A DNA stretch of 64,000 nt from the NCBI GenBank assembly GCA_022836915.1, contig CP094668.1, positions 5,332,001 through 5,396,000 on the forward strand, in the 5' to 3' direction. The stretch's first letter is position 1. Each line of letters begins with the position of its first letter. This DNA comes from Paenibacillus sp. OVF10. Lineage in GTDB: Bacteria; Bacillota; Bacilli; Paenibacillales; Paenibacillaceae. Shown in pieces: positions 36,892 to 46,269 of the stretch. A program made the position numbers and the translations under genes. The notes beneath the pieces are model-generated. The model ran no database searches. It saw nothing but the letters and a program-made list of their open reading frames with translations, and was not told the origin of the DNA.

Positions 36892-38028
36892 CTAGTGGGA
36901 TTCCACGGTTTCAATCTCAGTTTGAACTGTACGAGTTACTGCAAAAGAATCATAGCTGCTCTCCAGATGTACGTGCTTGCCTTCAAGTGAAGAACGCTGG
37001 AATGAATGCATGGCTTCCAGTACGTGATAAGCAAGCTTGCCACTGGCCTTGTGTTCCCGTCCGGCACGAATGGATTCAACCATTTCCGTTACGCCGATGC
37101 CTCGTTCGTTTTGTCCACTTTCGAAGACTGGTTTGACCGTCTCCCAAGTGTCTTGACCGTATCTGCGCACCTTCACTTCCCCATTAAAATAATTGGGGTC
37201 CGGTACACTAAGCGTACCTTCTGTACCATAGATTTCAATACGTGGCAGATCCGAAGCTCCCCGAATATCGAAACTGGTAATCATGGTTGCAATGGCACCT
37301 TCTGCGAAATCAATCGTTCCTGCCAAGTGGGTAGGCGTCTCTACTTGAAGCGCTGTACCTTCCTTCGGTCCGGAGCCAATCTTGCGATCTGCAATCTGTA
37401 TGCCTGCCGAGGCGCTGATTCTGCGTATCGGTCCAAGCAACGTAATCAGAGCGGTCAGATAGTAAGGTCCCATATCAAACATCGGTCCGCCACCTGCAAC
37501 ATAAAAGAACTCCGGATTAGGATGCCAAGCTTCTGGTCCTCCACCCATGAAAAATGAAGTCGCTGCAACCGGCTTGCCAATCAGCCCATCTTCAATGGCC
37601 TTACGAGCTGTCTGTATGCCTGAACCAAGGAAGGTGTCCGGTGCAGAACCAACATACAATCCCTTTTCCTCAGCCAGCTCAACAACCTTGCGACCATCCT
37701 CAAGAGAAATTGCCAGCGGCTTCTCGGCATACACATGTTTGCCTGCTTCGAGTGCAGCCAGATCGGTCATGGCGTGACTTCCAGGAACCGTAAGGTTCAA
37801 CACAAGTTCAATTTCGTTATTTTGCAGCAACTCATCTACATTGTAAACGTTTGCGATATTAAATTCATCTGCCCGTTCCTGAGCGCGTTCACGAATCAAA
37901 TCCGCAACAGCCACGACTTCAATAACCGGGTTGTTTTTGAGATTTTCCAAGTAGATGGCGCTGATGTTACCACACCCGATGATGCCTGCTTTCATTTTCT
38001 CCACTGTGACGTTCATCTCCTTACGCAT
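36892..38028 (-). CDS. Gfo/Idh/MocA-family oxidoreductase
   Basis: A roughly 370-residue NAD(P)-dependent dehydrogenase. The Rossmann motif is GIIGCGNIS, the sugar-site motif is HVYAEKPLA (catalytic Lys), and the C-terminal part has FDMGPYYLTAL. Substrates are sugars or inositols oxidised to keto forms. The start is uncertain: ATG at 38028, 38016 or 37995 are all in frame. It heads the operon with the TIM barrel and ThuA genes and is divergent from an AraC regulator, which probably controls it. Confidence 0.9.
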   Translation of the reverse strand: MRKEMNVTVEKMKAGIIGCGNISAIYLENLKNNPVIEVVAVADLIRERAQERADEFNIANVYNVDELLQNNEIELVLNLTVPGSHAMTDLAALEAGKHVYAEKPLAISLEDGRKVVELAEEKGLYVGSAPDTFLGSGIQTARKAIEDGLIGKPVAATSFFMGGGPEAWHPNPEFFYVAGGGPMFDMGPYYLTALITLLGPIRRISASAGIQIADRKIGSGPKEGTALQVETPTHLAGTIDFAEGAIATMITSFDIRGASDLPRIEIYGTEGTLSVPDPNYFNGEVKVRRYGQDTWETVKPVFESGQNERGIGVTEMVESIRAGREHKASGKLAYHVLEAMHSFQRSSLEGKHVHLESSYDSFAVTRTVQTEIETVESH

Positions 38029-38194
38029 GGTGAAAATCTGCGTTTGAATGGTTGAGATACATATGTTTTGTTGGATGTTTCCTGTTCCTTAAATCTAATA
38101 CTATGGTATTCCGTTTCAGCTTGAATTAAAATGAATAATATGATTGAAACATGAACTATCTGGTCATAATTTTCAAATTGCAAGGAGTATGCCC

Positions 38195-39012
38195 ATGCCG
38201 ACAGATTCTTCCTGCCAAGTTCTTACAGCAGGCTTTTCATTTCATCGTAAACCCTACGCTATGGTGCAGCCTGAAGGGGTGAAGAACTACCTGTTAAGAC
38301 TGCAAACAGACGGACGTTGCCGCGCACGCATAGACGGAGACATGTCCCTGGTGGATGCGGGCGATCTGCTTCTTTTGATCCTGACGAGCCTTATGAGCTG
38401 AGAATAGACAATGAAACCAATCCGATGGGAGAACGACTGGTGGAGAGTGGCGACTATCACATCTTCTTCAATGGTTCCTGGGTGGATGAGTGGTGGAAAC
38501 GTCACAAACGGCCGACCCGAATTAAAGTCGAACTGACGGAAAGCCTCTTGGTCCTGTTTCGACAGCTCGTACTGGAGCAGCGCCGCATCTCCAATCCTTA
38601 TCCGGAAATTTCAAGTTATTATATGCGAATTTTATGTCTCGAAGTGGATCGTCTGCTCGCGGAGCATCCAACGATAACCAATACCAATTACGTGGCTTAT
38701 GAGATCAAGAATTATATTGAAGAAAACGCTTCCTCTTTATTCAAGCTCGATGATGTGGCAACACATATTGGTATCAGTGTCTCACGGGGTGTTCATCTCT
38801 TCAAAGAAGCGTTTGGCAAAAGCATCATGCAATACACGCTTGACGTAAGGCTGAACATGGCGAGGGAACGGATTATTTTCAGTCCAATGACCCTGGAGCA
38901 AGTGTCTGAGTCTTCCGGCTTTAACAACTATACCTATTTCCATCGGGTATTCCGTTCCCGGTTCGGCATGTCCCCGAAGGAATTCCGCGTCATTCACCGG
39001 GAACAGATGTAA
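38195..39012 (+). CDS. AraC-family transcriptional activator, one-base gap
   Basis: Joined at the T-run 38373-38376 (one T short) this is a 272-residue AraC-family regulator. The N-terminal cupin (GFSFHRKPYAMVQ, GDLLLFDPDEPYEL) would bind a sugar-like effector. The C-terminus has the double helix-turn-helix (LDDVATHIGISVSRGVHLFK and SSGFNNYTYFHRVFR). AAGGAG precedes the ATG at 38195 by seven bases. It is divergent from the Gfo/Idh-TIM barrel-ThuA operon with 166 bases between, so it is probably its regulator. Confidence 0.88.
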
Positions 39013-39037
39013 TCATACCAGTATACGTAAGTTGAAC

Positions 39038-39352
39038 TTATTTGCGCGCGGCTATGGCCTCGGATACAACCATCGCCAGATCTTCATTGCCAAACATGGA
39101 CAACACGCCAAGTACCGTATCATCCGGGATCTCACCGGCTTCCTCCTTGGATACAATCAGCTTCTGCACCTGCTGCAAACGCTCGTTGCTCTGCTGATTC
39201 GGGTAGGCTTGCCGGTACATCTCTTCCGGGTCCAAACCATTATTGACACACCACTGGGCAAATACGAGGATCATCATCTCTTCTTCCTGTTTATAAGTTT
39301 CAATGACAGCTTCCTCGATCTGTTTATTACGTTCCTTTTCATATTCATCCAT
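39038..39352 (-). CDS. small acidic protein of unknown function
   Basis: A 104-residue soluble protein rich in Glu and Gln, largely helical (EKERNKQIEEAVIETYKQEE). No known motif is seen. GGAGGAATACAAGTC precedes the ATG, a strong ribosome site, so it is probably real. It follows the second Gfo/Idh gene by 32 bases in the same direction, which suggests co-transcription. Confidence 0.7.
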   Translation of the reverse strand: MDEYEKERNKQIEEAVIETYKQEEEMMILVFAQWCVNNGLDPEEMYRQAYPNQQSNERLQQVQKLIVSKEEAGEIPDDTVLGVLSMFGNEDLAMVVSEAIAARK

Positions 39353-39384
39353 GACTTGTATTCCTCCGTATGTGTATTCTGCAA

Positions 39385-40323
39385 TTATTTGCGAATCAAT
39401 TGTTCCGCCAGTTCATGACTGTCCATGACATGACTTGCACTGATCAGGCAATCATCAGGTGAGTCCAGACAAGCCAGGAAATTATCAACTGCTCCGCTAA
39501 AACCTCTGCGTGCTAACACAGTGTCCCAGCTCCCGAACGTTTCTTTAGTTTCCAGACTCCCCTGTTCCATGTAGCTGATCGTGTCCATGTTCACCACTTC
39601 AACAGATCGTCCACCACCATGCAATTCGATCTTCTCCAGATCTGCCCCAGCTTCACGCACCATATCGAATCGACCGTAGGCTGTTCTGCCCAGCTTGGCC
39701 GTTCCGGTTGCATGAAGCAGTCTGTCCAGATCATTCTTCCGAATCCATTGATGAAGCAACTCCACATTATGATCCGAGTACCACAACATCAGATCCAGCA
39801 TATGGATGAGATCATCATAGATGGTTTCTGCCGTAGGACGATCCTGAATGCCTGTACGATGTTTGGTCACTGTCAAGGATTCAAAACCTTTTCCACCCTG
39901 CATCCATTCTTTGGCTTTTTGGTACATCGGTGCGAATCTGCGGTTGAAGCCCACTGCCAGTAGCAGCCCTTGTGCCTCGGCAAAAGCAGTCATCTCTTCC
40001 GACTCCCGAATCGTATAGGATAACGGCTTGTCTACGTACACGGCTAATCCCTGTTCCAGACATTGCATGACAATGTCAAAGTGCGCTTCCGTTGCTGTAT
40101 GTACAAACACGGCATCCAGATCCCAGGACAACAGTTCTTTCAGATCCGTTGTTCCCCGTTCTAATCGATACGCCTCCTGAACGGCTTTGACCGGCTCTGG
40201 AGATCGGTTCATAATGCCTACAATCTCCACGTTCGGATGAGCTGTTAACAGCGGCAAATATACTTTACGTGCAATATCGCCGAGGCCGATAATTGCAACT
40301 CGTTTACGTTGGGTTGTTTCCAT
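39385..40323 (-). CDS. second Gfo/Idh/MocA-family oxidoreductase
   Basis: About 312 residues with the Rossmann motif AIIGLGDIA and the catalytic-Lys motif AVYVDKPLS, followed by a shorter C-terminal domain than usual. The product set is that of a sugar or inositol dehydrogenase; the substrate is unknown. I start at ATG 40323 with GGTGGA upstream rather than at 40332. It is not in the same operon as the first Gfo/Idh enzyme, although both are within 4 kb. Confidence 0.87.
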   Translation of the reverse strand: METTQRKRVAIIGLGDIARKVYLPLLTAHPNVEIVGIMNRSPEPVKAVQEAYRLERGTTDLKELLSWDLDAVFVHTATEAHFDIVMQCLEQGLAVYVDKPLSYTIRESEEMTAFAEAQGLLLAVGFNRRFAPMYQKAKEWMQGGKGFESLTVTKHRTGIQDRPTAETIYDDLIHMLDLMLWYSDHNVELLHQWIRKNDLDRLLHATGTAKLGRTAYGRFDMVREAGADLEKIELHGGGRSVEVVNMDTISYMEQGSLETKETFGSWDTVLARRGFSGAVDNFLACLDSPDDCLISASHVMDSHELAEQLIRK

Positions 40324-40522
40324 GATGATCATTCCACCTTCAGTTCGGTTCTATATTTCCACGTCCTATAGTGTAACCCTTCGGACAGCAACTTGCCAGT
40401 GATTGCAGCAGACTTCGCACGAATTGTTCAGACAATGGGCGAACGTGGTAAACTTATGAGGAACAGCAGTACAGATTGGGATACGACTAGACCTGCCTGA
40501 TCTGAAAGGAGCGTTTGGGATT

Positions 40523-41134
40523 TTGCGAAAATGGTTATGGCTTCTGTTATATGTTTTACTTGCAGGAGTCACGTTTATTTACAGATATGAACTGCTGGCC
40601 TGGACCGATCTCCATCAGTCCATCCCGCTGTTACTCGCCATGGCAACATTGTTTGCTCTTGTGCCAGTAATTCCTTATAAGTTTGTTATTATCGCCTTTG
40701 GTTACAGTTACGGTACTACCACGGCAGCCTGGATATGCTGGCTTGGCACCACACTTGCAGCCATGCTCGTTTATGGCGGAGCAAGAACCATTTTCAGACA
40801 TCAGGCGAGATCGTACCTCGAACGCATTCGGGGTCTGAACCGTTTTACCACATGGATGGAAGCACATCCGTTCATGGGCGTCATGTCGATGCGACTGTTA
40901 CCGATCGTGCCTCAGATGGCTGTTAATATTTACGCAGGTATAACTTACACGCCATTCTGGGTCTTCATGGTTGCCACCGCCATTGGGAAAATGCCAGCGA
41001 TTTTTGTATTTGCCTATGCAGGTGCACAAGCTGAAACCTCAATCTGGCTGAGCCTGGCCATCCTTGCCGGATATCTGGTGTTCATGACTATCGTATTGCT
41101 CTTATTTCGCTTTCGGTCACGCAACAAAGTCTGA
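40523..41134 (+). CDS. TVP38/TMEM64 (DedA-like, SNARE-associated) membrane protein
   Basis: A 203-residue protein with about five membrane helices. The VTT-domain pattern is visible: FVIIAFGYSYGTTTAAWI, then RGLNRFTTWMEAHPF and MSMRLLPIVPQMAVN. Relatives affect membrane lipid movement or osmotic behaviour. The start is TTG 40523 with AAAGGAG upstream. It is a single gene, divergent from the Gfo/Idh gene. Confidence 0.87.
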   Translation: MRKWLWLLLYVLLAGVTFIYRYELLAWTDLHQSIPLLLAMATLFALVPVIPYKFVIIAFGYSYGTTTAAWICWLGTTLAAMLVYGGARTIFRHQARSYLERIRGLNRFTTWMEAHPFMGVMSMRLLPIVPQMAVNIYAGITYTPFWVFMVATAIGKMPAIFVFAYAGAQAETSIWLSLAILAGYLVFMTIVLLLFRFRSRNKV

Positions 41135-41314
41135 ATATGGAATTCGCAAACCGTTCAGATTCAGCTTGTTTTCATTCCGGCTTGGTTGGCTTGCCAATTC
41201 AGGATATAATAGAAGAGCAAGCCTAATGCTTGTGTAACAAGTTTAATAAAACGGTAGATTGCTGGAGCTCGAACACGAGCGCTAAATCTTCATCAGAAAT
41301 GGAGTGACTATAGC

Positions 41315-42276
41315 ATGGAACAACATTCAAGTGAGTTAGCAACTTTTGCAGGCGGATGCTTCTGGTGTATGGTATCCCCTTTGAAGAACTGCCCGGTATT
41401 CATAAGATCGTATCGGGTTATACAGGAGGACATACCGAGAATCCAACATATGAAGAGGTCTGCTCGGAGACAACAGGACATGTAGAGGCTGTACAAATTA
41501 CGTTCGACCCTGCCATCTTCCCTTATAAGAAACTGGTTGAACTGTTCTGGCAGCAGATTGATCCTACGGATACAGGCGGACAATTCCATGACCGTGGATC
41601 TTCCTATCAGACGGCCATCTTCTATCACAGCGAAGAACAGCGCCAGATTGCGGAAGCTTCCAAAGCGGAGCTGGGACAAAGTGGACGTTTTGACAAACCA
41701 ATCTTCACACCCATTTTGCCAGCCAAACCGTTCTATGAAGCGGAAGAACATCACCAAAATTATCACCGGAAGAACCCTGCGCACTATAAACGCTACAGCA
41801 AAGGTTCTGGACGCGTAGACTTTATCGAACGCAACTGGTCCGGTAACGTGGATAAAGACGGGCTGAAAGAGCGTTTGACGCCGCTTCAATATGAAGTTAC
41901 GCAGAACAGCGCGACCGAGCCTGCATTCCATAACGAATTCTGGGATCACCACGGTGATGGTATCTATGTGGACATCGTATCTGGCGAGCCATTGTTCAGT
42001 TCTACCGACAAATACGATTCCGGCTGCGGCTGGCCGAGCTTCACACGTCCATTACGTGACCACAACGTGAAGGAAAAAACCGATCTCAGCCATTTCATGA
42101 TTCGTACCGAAGTGAGAAGTCGTGAGGGTGATTCCCATTTGGGTCACCTCTTCAACGATGGTCCTGCCGAAGCAGGTGGAATGCGTTATTGCATCAACTC
42201 TGCGGCACTTCGTTTTGTACCCAAAGAAGACTTGCAAAAAGAAGGATACGGTGAGTACGCCGTCCTTTTTCAATAA
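41315..42276 (+). CDS. msrAB: fused methionine sulfoxide reductase MsrA/MsrB, one-base gap
   Basis: With one T added in the run at 41380-41382 this is a 320-residue fusion. The MsrA part (about 1-165) begins FAGGCFWC, holding its nucleophile Cys, which is outside the uninterrupted frame that opens at 41356. The MsrB part (about 175-320) has CGWPSFTRP and catalytic Cys in RYCINSAAL. Together they reduce both S and R epimers of methionine sulfoxide and protect proteins from oxidants. ATG 41315 has GGAGTG upstream. A strong terminator follows, so it is monocistronic. Confidence 0.94.
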
Positions 42277-42291
42277 GTTATAATACAGATA

Positions 42292-42328
42292 CAAAAAGAG
42301 CAGTGGGATGATCCCGCTGCTTTTTTTG
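42292..42328 (+). terminator. terminator of msrAB
   Basis: AGCAGTGGGAT and ATCCCGCTGCT form a stem followed by seven T, 16 bases after the stop. Confidence 0.9.
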
Positions 42329-42381
42329 TTGTACATTTTTGTTTTTAATAGACGAACTATTGTTACACGAGAATGCATGGA

Positions 42382-43616
42382 TTAGGTTTGGCTCGAAGAG
42401 ATTTCCGAATTCAATTGGCTGGCAGAAGCCGTCTGATGATTGTGAAATTGAATTCGCATCGCTGGAACAATACCCAGCATCATCACGGTAACCGAAATTG
42501 CGTAGACGATATAAATGGATGTGCTGTTCATCAGTACACCTGCCATGGAAGATCCAAGAAGCATGCTTCCTATGAATAGAGGTGTGATGGTGCCATTCAC
42601 CCTCCCGATCAAGTGCTCATCTATCCGGGTGACCAAATACGTAGAGATGATGACGTTGATAAATGCCAAACTGATTGAACTCAAAAAGCTGATGACAAGA
42701 GTCAGCCAGAACCAACTGGATAACACTTCCCCCATCGTGGCTACAGCCAGACACAGCACACCTACGATTAGAGTTAAAGTCTGATTCAACTTGCCACTTA
42801 CAGCAGCCGCAATACCTCCTCCAATCAATAAACCTATTCCAGATGCACCTGACAAAAACTGTAACGACGTTGCTTCAAGTCCCAGACGTTCGGTGATCAG
42901 AAATATTCCAAGTGGGCTGATGAGACCTGCAGAAAGCCCTATACAGATGAATACCAGACTAAGCATTTTTAACGAGCGAGATCGAGCAACATATTGCCAG
43001 CCCTCTTTGATATCCGCTAGTAATGAGGTATTTGTTTCCCGCTGAGTGGCGTCTTTAGGCAGAAATGTGAGTAGAAGCGCAGAGATGAGGAATAGAATGA
43101 GTAATGCGTACATGGATGCCTGAATTCCCATTGCAGTGTAGATAAAGGTTCCGACGATTGGTCCGAGAATTAAAAACAACGATTGACCACTCTGTGTAAT
43201 AGCAATTGCAGACTGAAAATGTTCTCCTTTACATTTCGCCTCACAATCTTTAGAGAAGATGGTTGAGAAAACTGGCTAACGATAGACGATACAAACGTGG
43301 CTACATATAGAATCTGCCAATACCCGGAAGATAAAACGCCAATAATCATGACAATAGACAACGCACTCAGAATATCCCCCAGTATCATCGTACGTTTGGG
43401 ATTCCAGCGATCAGCAAGTGCACCGCCTATGATGGAGAAAACAAAAATCGGGGCATATTCAAGTACGGTAATCAGCGAGACGGCTATTGGACTTCCCTGA
43501 GTTCGATCCATCACATAATAGAGGATCGCCATATTTCGGATCCATATCGCCAGATTTTGCAGCAGATCAGACCCTGTCACGATTAAAAAAGCTTTATTCC
43601 TGAACAATGTGTTCAT
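42382..43616 (-). CDS. MFS drug/metabolite exporter, one-base gap
   Basis: Two frames make one 411-residue transporter with about twelve helices when one A is added at 43228-43230 (plus-strand TTT). The N-half (GSDLLQNLAIWIRNMAILYY, then GGALADRWNPKRTMI, the MFS loop 2-3 motif) joins the C-half through GEHFQSAIAITQSGQS. It resembles MFS multidrug or macrolide-type exporters of Firmicutes, but the substrate cannot be read. It is divergent in control, not orientation, from the next gene: a TetR repressor lies 82 bases upstream on the same strand, and both have similar operator palindromes. Confidence 0.88.
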
Positions 43617-43633
43617 TCTCCATCTCCTCTTTT

Positions 43634-43651
43634 AAACCGACTGTCCGGTTT
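43634..43651. promoter_or_regulatory. TetR-type operator before the MFS gene
   Basis: AAACCGACTGTCCGGTTT is a near-perfect palindrome of the AAACCGAC/GTCGGTTT type. It is 18 bases before the MFS start and matches the site in front of tetR. Confidence 0.75.
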
Positions 43652-43698
43652 ATTAATATTTAAAAAGAAAAACTGACTGTTCCATCAGCTTTTCATGG

Positions 43699-44307
43699 TT
43701 AACGTTGTTGAATGCCTGCCAGCAGACCGGCCATGCCTTTGTGGTAAATACGACGAATATCCATCAGGTCCTTCTCGTAATAGAGTGTGGTCAATCCGCT
43801 AAACAGACCGTAGATAATATGCATTACATCCTGTGGGTCATCCTGTTTTAATTCCCCATCCTCCATGCCTTTAGTAATAATGGACTCATATGTCGCATAC
43901 GGAATACGGATCAGGGAAAGCATCTCATCAAGCATCTCCTGGCTGACGACCTGACCCGAGACAAACTCGTTAATGGCATGATTCAGCGGGTTAGCCAAAT
44001 CATCCACGTAATGGTCAGCAAGTCCGTACAGTTTGTCTATGGCAGTCTTATACCCGGATTCTTTGTCCAGCCAAGCATCCATCCAATCTTCATTGTTAAG
44101 CTTGATCAGATACATGAATAACTCTTCTTTGCTTTTGAAATGATAATAGATGCTGCCTTTACTCCGATTGTTAATCGTACATATGTCTTCCATGGAAGTT
44201 GCACTATATCCCTTTTGGGCAAACAGTTCCTTGGTATTACGTGCAATGTCTTTCTTTATCTGGGTAACATCTTTTCTTCGTTTGACTTCGATTGGAAAAA
44301 CCTCCAT
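43699..44307 (-). CDS. TetR-family repressor
   Basis: A 202-residue regulator. The N-terminal helix-turn-helix is clear (TKELFAQKGYSATSMEDIC, then SKGSIYYHFKSKEELF), and the C-terminal helical domain binds an unknown inducer. GGAGG overlaps codons 2-3 of the frame (ATG at 44307), so the actual initiation site may be a few codons in. It lies immediately upstream of the MFS gene, and both share a palindromic operator, which supports autoregulation and control of export. Confidence 0.93.
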   Translation of the reverse strand: MEVFPIEVKRRKDVTQIKKDIARNTKELFAQKGYSATSMEDICTINNRSKGSIYYHFKSKEELFMYLIKLNNEDWMDAWLDKESGYKTAIDKLYGLADHYVDDLANPLNHAINEFVSGQVVSQEMLDEMLSLIRIPYATYESIITKGMEDGELKQDDPQDVMHIIYGLFSGLTTLYYEKDLMDIRRIYHKGMAGLLAGIQQR

Positions 44308-44311
44308 AAAT

Positions 44312-44331
44312 TAAACCGACTATTCGGTCTA
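44312..44331. promoter_or_regulatory. TetR-type operator before tetR
   Basis: TAAACCGACTATTCGGTCTA has the same AAACCGA half-site and spacing as the site before the MFS gene, and lies five bases before the tetR frame. Confidence 0.75.
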
Positions 44332-44443
44332 ATAGTATCACAGCTAAAATCCCCCGTCAATTCAAAGTGCACAGGCACCCTCTCATTTGCTGTTTCAGAA
44401 GATGTACAAGAGAGTGCCTGGCTACAATTCAGGAAAGAAGTCG

Positions 44444-45244
44444 TCACATCATACTTACAATCCAACCAATCCAATACGCAAATGGAATCAATAACAACTG
44501 TGCCAACAGTGTACCGAATAGACGGGACACGAGCATGCAGCCATAAATCTGATTCATGCGATCCAAACGGATCTCACCACGTAATGATCGGTCACTGAGC
44601 AGGGAAATCCGCGGATCAATCAGGATGGTTAGCAAAATAGTCGCTATTCCGTTAATTAGCCCGGTTGATTGGGATGCAGCTACAGCCTGCCCTGGGTAAA
44701 GATACGCTGCGTACAAGCTGGACAGGACACCTGTGGTATAGATTGCGGTTACCGCTACATTCAGCAGCATTAACCTTCTTGGCATCCCATGTTGTACCAA
44801 TCGTTTGGCCATCTTCCAGGATGGCGGGGTGATGTAATACGTTGCATTTCTAATCTTGCTTCGCTTCAGCATACCGCGAACCATCGCAGGGATGGAACCG
44901 GCTGCTTCAAAATGCACAACCATTCTCGATGAGAGCTTCACCATGGTTGGGAAACACAATATGGCTAATGCTGTTCCTATCGTCGCCGCACCCATTAACC
45001 AGTGCAGCTGCGCCGCAAAGTGTGGATTGGCTCCACGTGTTGCAGTATCCACTAGATTACCTACCATTGGACCCTGGGCCATATTCGAGGTTCGAGAAAC
45101 CAACAGCAAGATACCTGCCAAAGAAATGGCTAGCGCGATTCTGCGAGTGCGTAAACCACCAAGGCGGAGCGCGTATGACAAGCTGTCTGCGGCATGAATC
45201 AGCATGGTGAACAGCATAGGGATTGCCAGGCTAAGACTAAACAT
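44444..45244 (-). CDS. amj: lipid II flippase Amj (DUF2837)
   Basis: A 266-residue membrane protein with about six helices. It has the family stretch LSYALRLGGLRTRRIALA, then LLLVSRTSNMAQGP near the N-terminus, and the length of Bacillus Amj (YdaH). Amj is an alternative to MurJ for flipping peptidoglycan precursor lipid II. AAGGAG lies about 10 bases before the ATG. In Bacillus its expression rises under sigma M stress; I could not identify such a promoter here. Confidence 0.88.
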   Translation of the reverse strand: MFSLSLAIPMLFTMLIHAADSLSYALRLGGLRTRRIALAISLAGILLLVSRTSNMAQGPMVGNLVDTATRGANPHFAAQLHWLMGAATIGTALAILCFPTMVKLSSRMVVHFEAAGSIPAMVRGMLKRSKIRNATYYITPPSWKMAKRLVQHGMPRRLMLLNVAVTAIYTTGVLSSLYAAYLYPGQAVAASQSTGLINGIATILLTILIDPRISLLSDRSLRGEIRLDRMNQIYGCMLVSRLFGTLLAQLLLIPFAYWIGWIVSMM

Positions 45245-45391
45245 ATGTGTATGTACTCCTTTATCTTCCTTTTGTTGAACTTATTTCTTACATGGACAGC
45301 ATTATACTCCTCTGGCTTGCAAAAGTATAGGAACGAGGTCCTTCAATATAAGTTGAAATAAAGAATGTTTACACTGGACACTCCGATGACA

Positions 45392-45560
45392 GAACAACCT
45401 TCCGATCGCTGTTATCCCCAGATTTTCTGATTTCTTTTAGAAAGGGGTAAATCAGGGGATAAAAGCGAGTTTATGCTTACGAAGTAGCTTTCCACAGAAA
45501 TCTCTTAGCTCCTCTTCTTCAGGTTCTTTCTGTCCTCTCCGTTTTGTGTAAATGTTTATT
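45392..45560. repeat. dispersed intergenic repeat, copy 2
   Basis: It contains CCGATCGCTGTTATCCCCAG with the facing AAATCAGGGGATAA (arms 45412-45462), then CTTCAGGTTCTTTCTGTCC and TCCGTTTTGTGTAAA, in the same order as copy 1. It lies between amj and the YdaT-like gene. The 429-base gap 45245-45673 holds this repeat and the promoter below, with no gene. Confidence 0.78.
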
Positions 45561-45611
45561 TCAATTTATATAGATCATCGGTAAATGCACTTACGACCTC
45601 GGCTGTTTATC

Positions 45612-45636
45612 GTTTATCCCTCCCCTCACAGGGTAA
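45612..45636 (+). promoter_or_regulatory. sigma B-like promoter of the YdaT-type gene
   Basis: GTTTAT and GGGTAA are separated by 13 bases, matching the general-stress consensus GTTTAA-N13-15-GGGTAT. It lies 38 bases before the start of a homologue of a Bacillus sigma B-controlled gene. Whether this host has sigma B is unknown. Confidence 0.6.
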
Positions 45637-45673
45637 TATACAACTAATCCATCATTGTACAGGAGGGGTTCAT

Positions 45674-46144
45674 ATGCCTTGGAACAAACAGGATTATCCG
45701 GTATCCATGAAGAACCTGGAACCACGTGTCAGACACAAAGCAATTGAGATTGCCAATGCTCTGCTCGATGACGGGTATGAGGAAGGGCGTTCGATTGCAA
45801 TAGCGACAGCGAAGGCGGAAGAATGGGATGAAAATCATCCCGTGCCGAAAGGTTCGAGATCGGACTCCACATCTTCTTCCGATAATTCGGACCACAAAAA
45901 GTCACATTCCACGGATCGTCGTCATTCGGAGCCCGTTTCTTCGTCCAAAAGTCATGATAACATCCATGTAGTACCTACCGACTCCGGTTGGGCGATCAAG
46001 GAAGAAGGAAAGTCTACCTATCTGTCCACATTTGATACTAAGGCAGAAGCTGTAGATAAGGCCAAAGAACTGAGTAGCAAACAAAATATTCGAGCGATTA
46101 TCCATAATCAGGATGGTCAGATTGCTTCTTCGATCAAGCCCTGA
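45674..46144 (+). CDS. YdaT-like general stress protein (DUF2188)
   Basis: A 156-residue soluble protein. The N-terminal part (MPWNKQDYPVSMKNL, then RHKAIEIANALLDDGYEEGR) and C-terminal part (HVVPTDSGWAIKEEG, then AVDKAKELSS) match the layout of Bacillus YdaT. The two are joined by a Ser/His/Lys-rich, disordered linker (about 60-100). The C-terminal domain is DUF2188. In Bacillus the homologue is a general stress gene; the promoter-like site upstream agrees. AGGAGGGG precedes the ATG. Molecular role unknown. Confidence 0.85.
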   Translation: MPWNKQDYPVSMKNLEPRVRHKAIEIANALLDDGYEEGRSIAIATAKAEEWDENHPVPKGSRSDSTSSSDNSDHKKSHSTDRRHSEPVSSSKSHDNIHVVPTDSGWAIKEEGKSTYLSTFDTKAEAVDKAKELSSKQNIRAIIHNQDGQIASSIKP

Positions 46145-46160
46145 ATGAATCGGAAAACAG

Positions 46161-46205
46161 TAAAATCCCTTTTGCTGCTGAAGAGCAGCCAAAAGGGATT
46201 TTATA
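46161..46205. terminator. bidirectional terminator
   Basis: TAAAATCCCTTTTGCTGCT and AGCAGCCAAAAGGGATTTTA are nearly exact arms around a GAAG loop, between two converging genes. Confidence 0.92.
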
Positions 46206-46269
46206 TGAACGTTAACTATCAAGACCTGAATATGATGCATACAGGTTATGGTTGTTCTGAAACGTATGG

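Noticed and set aside
36892..40323. The two Gfo/Idh genes as recent duplicates
   Set aside because: They differ in length and share only family motifs, so a recent duplication is not supported.
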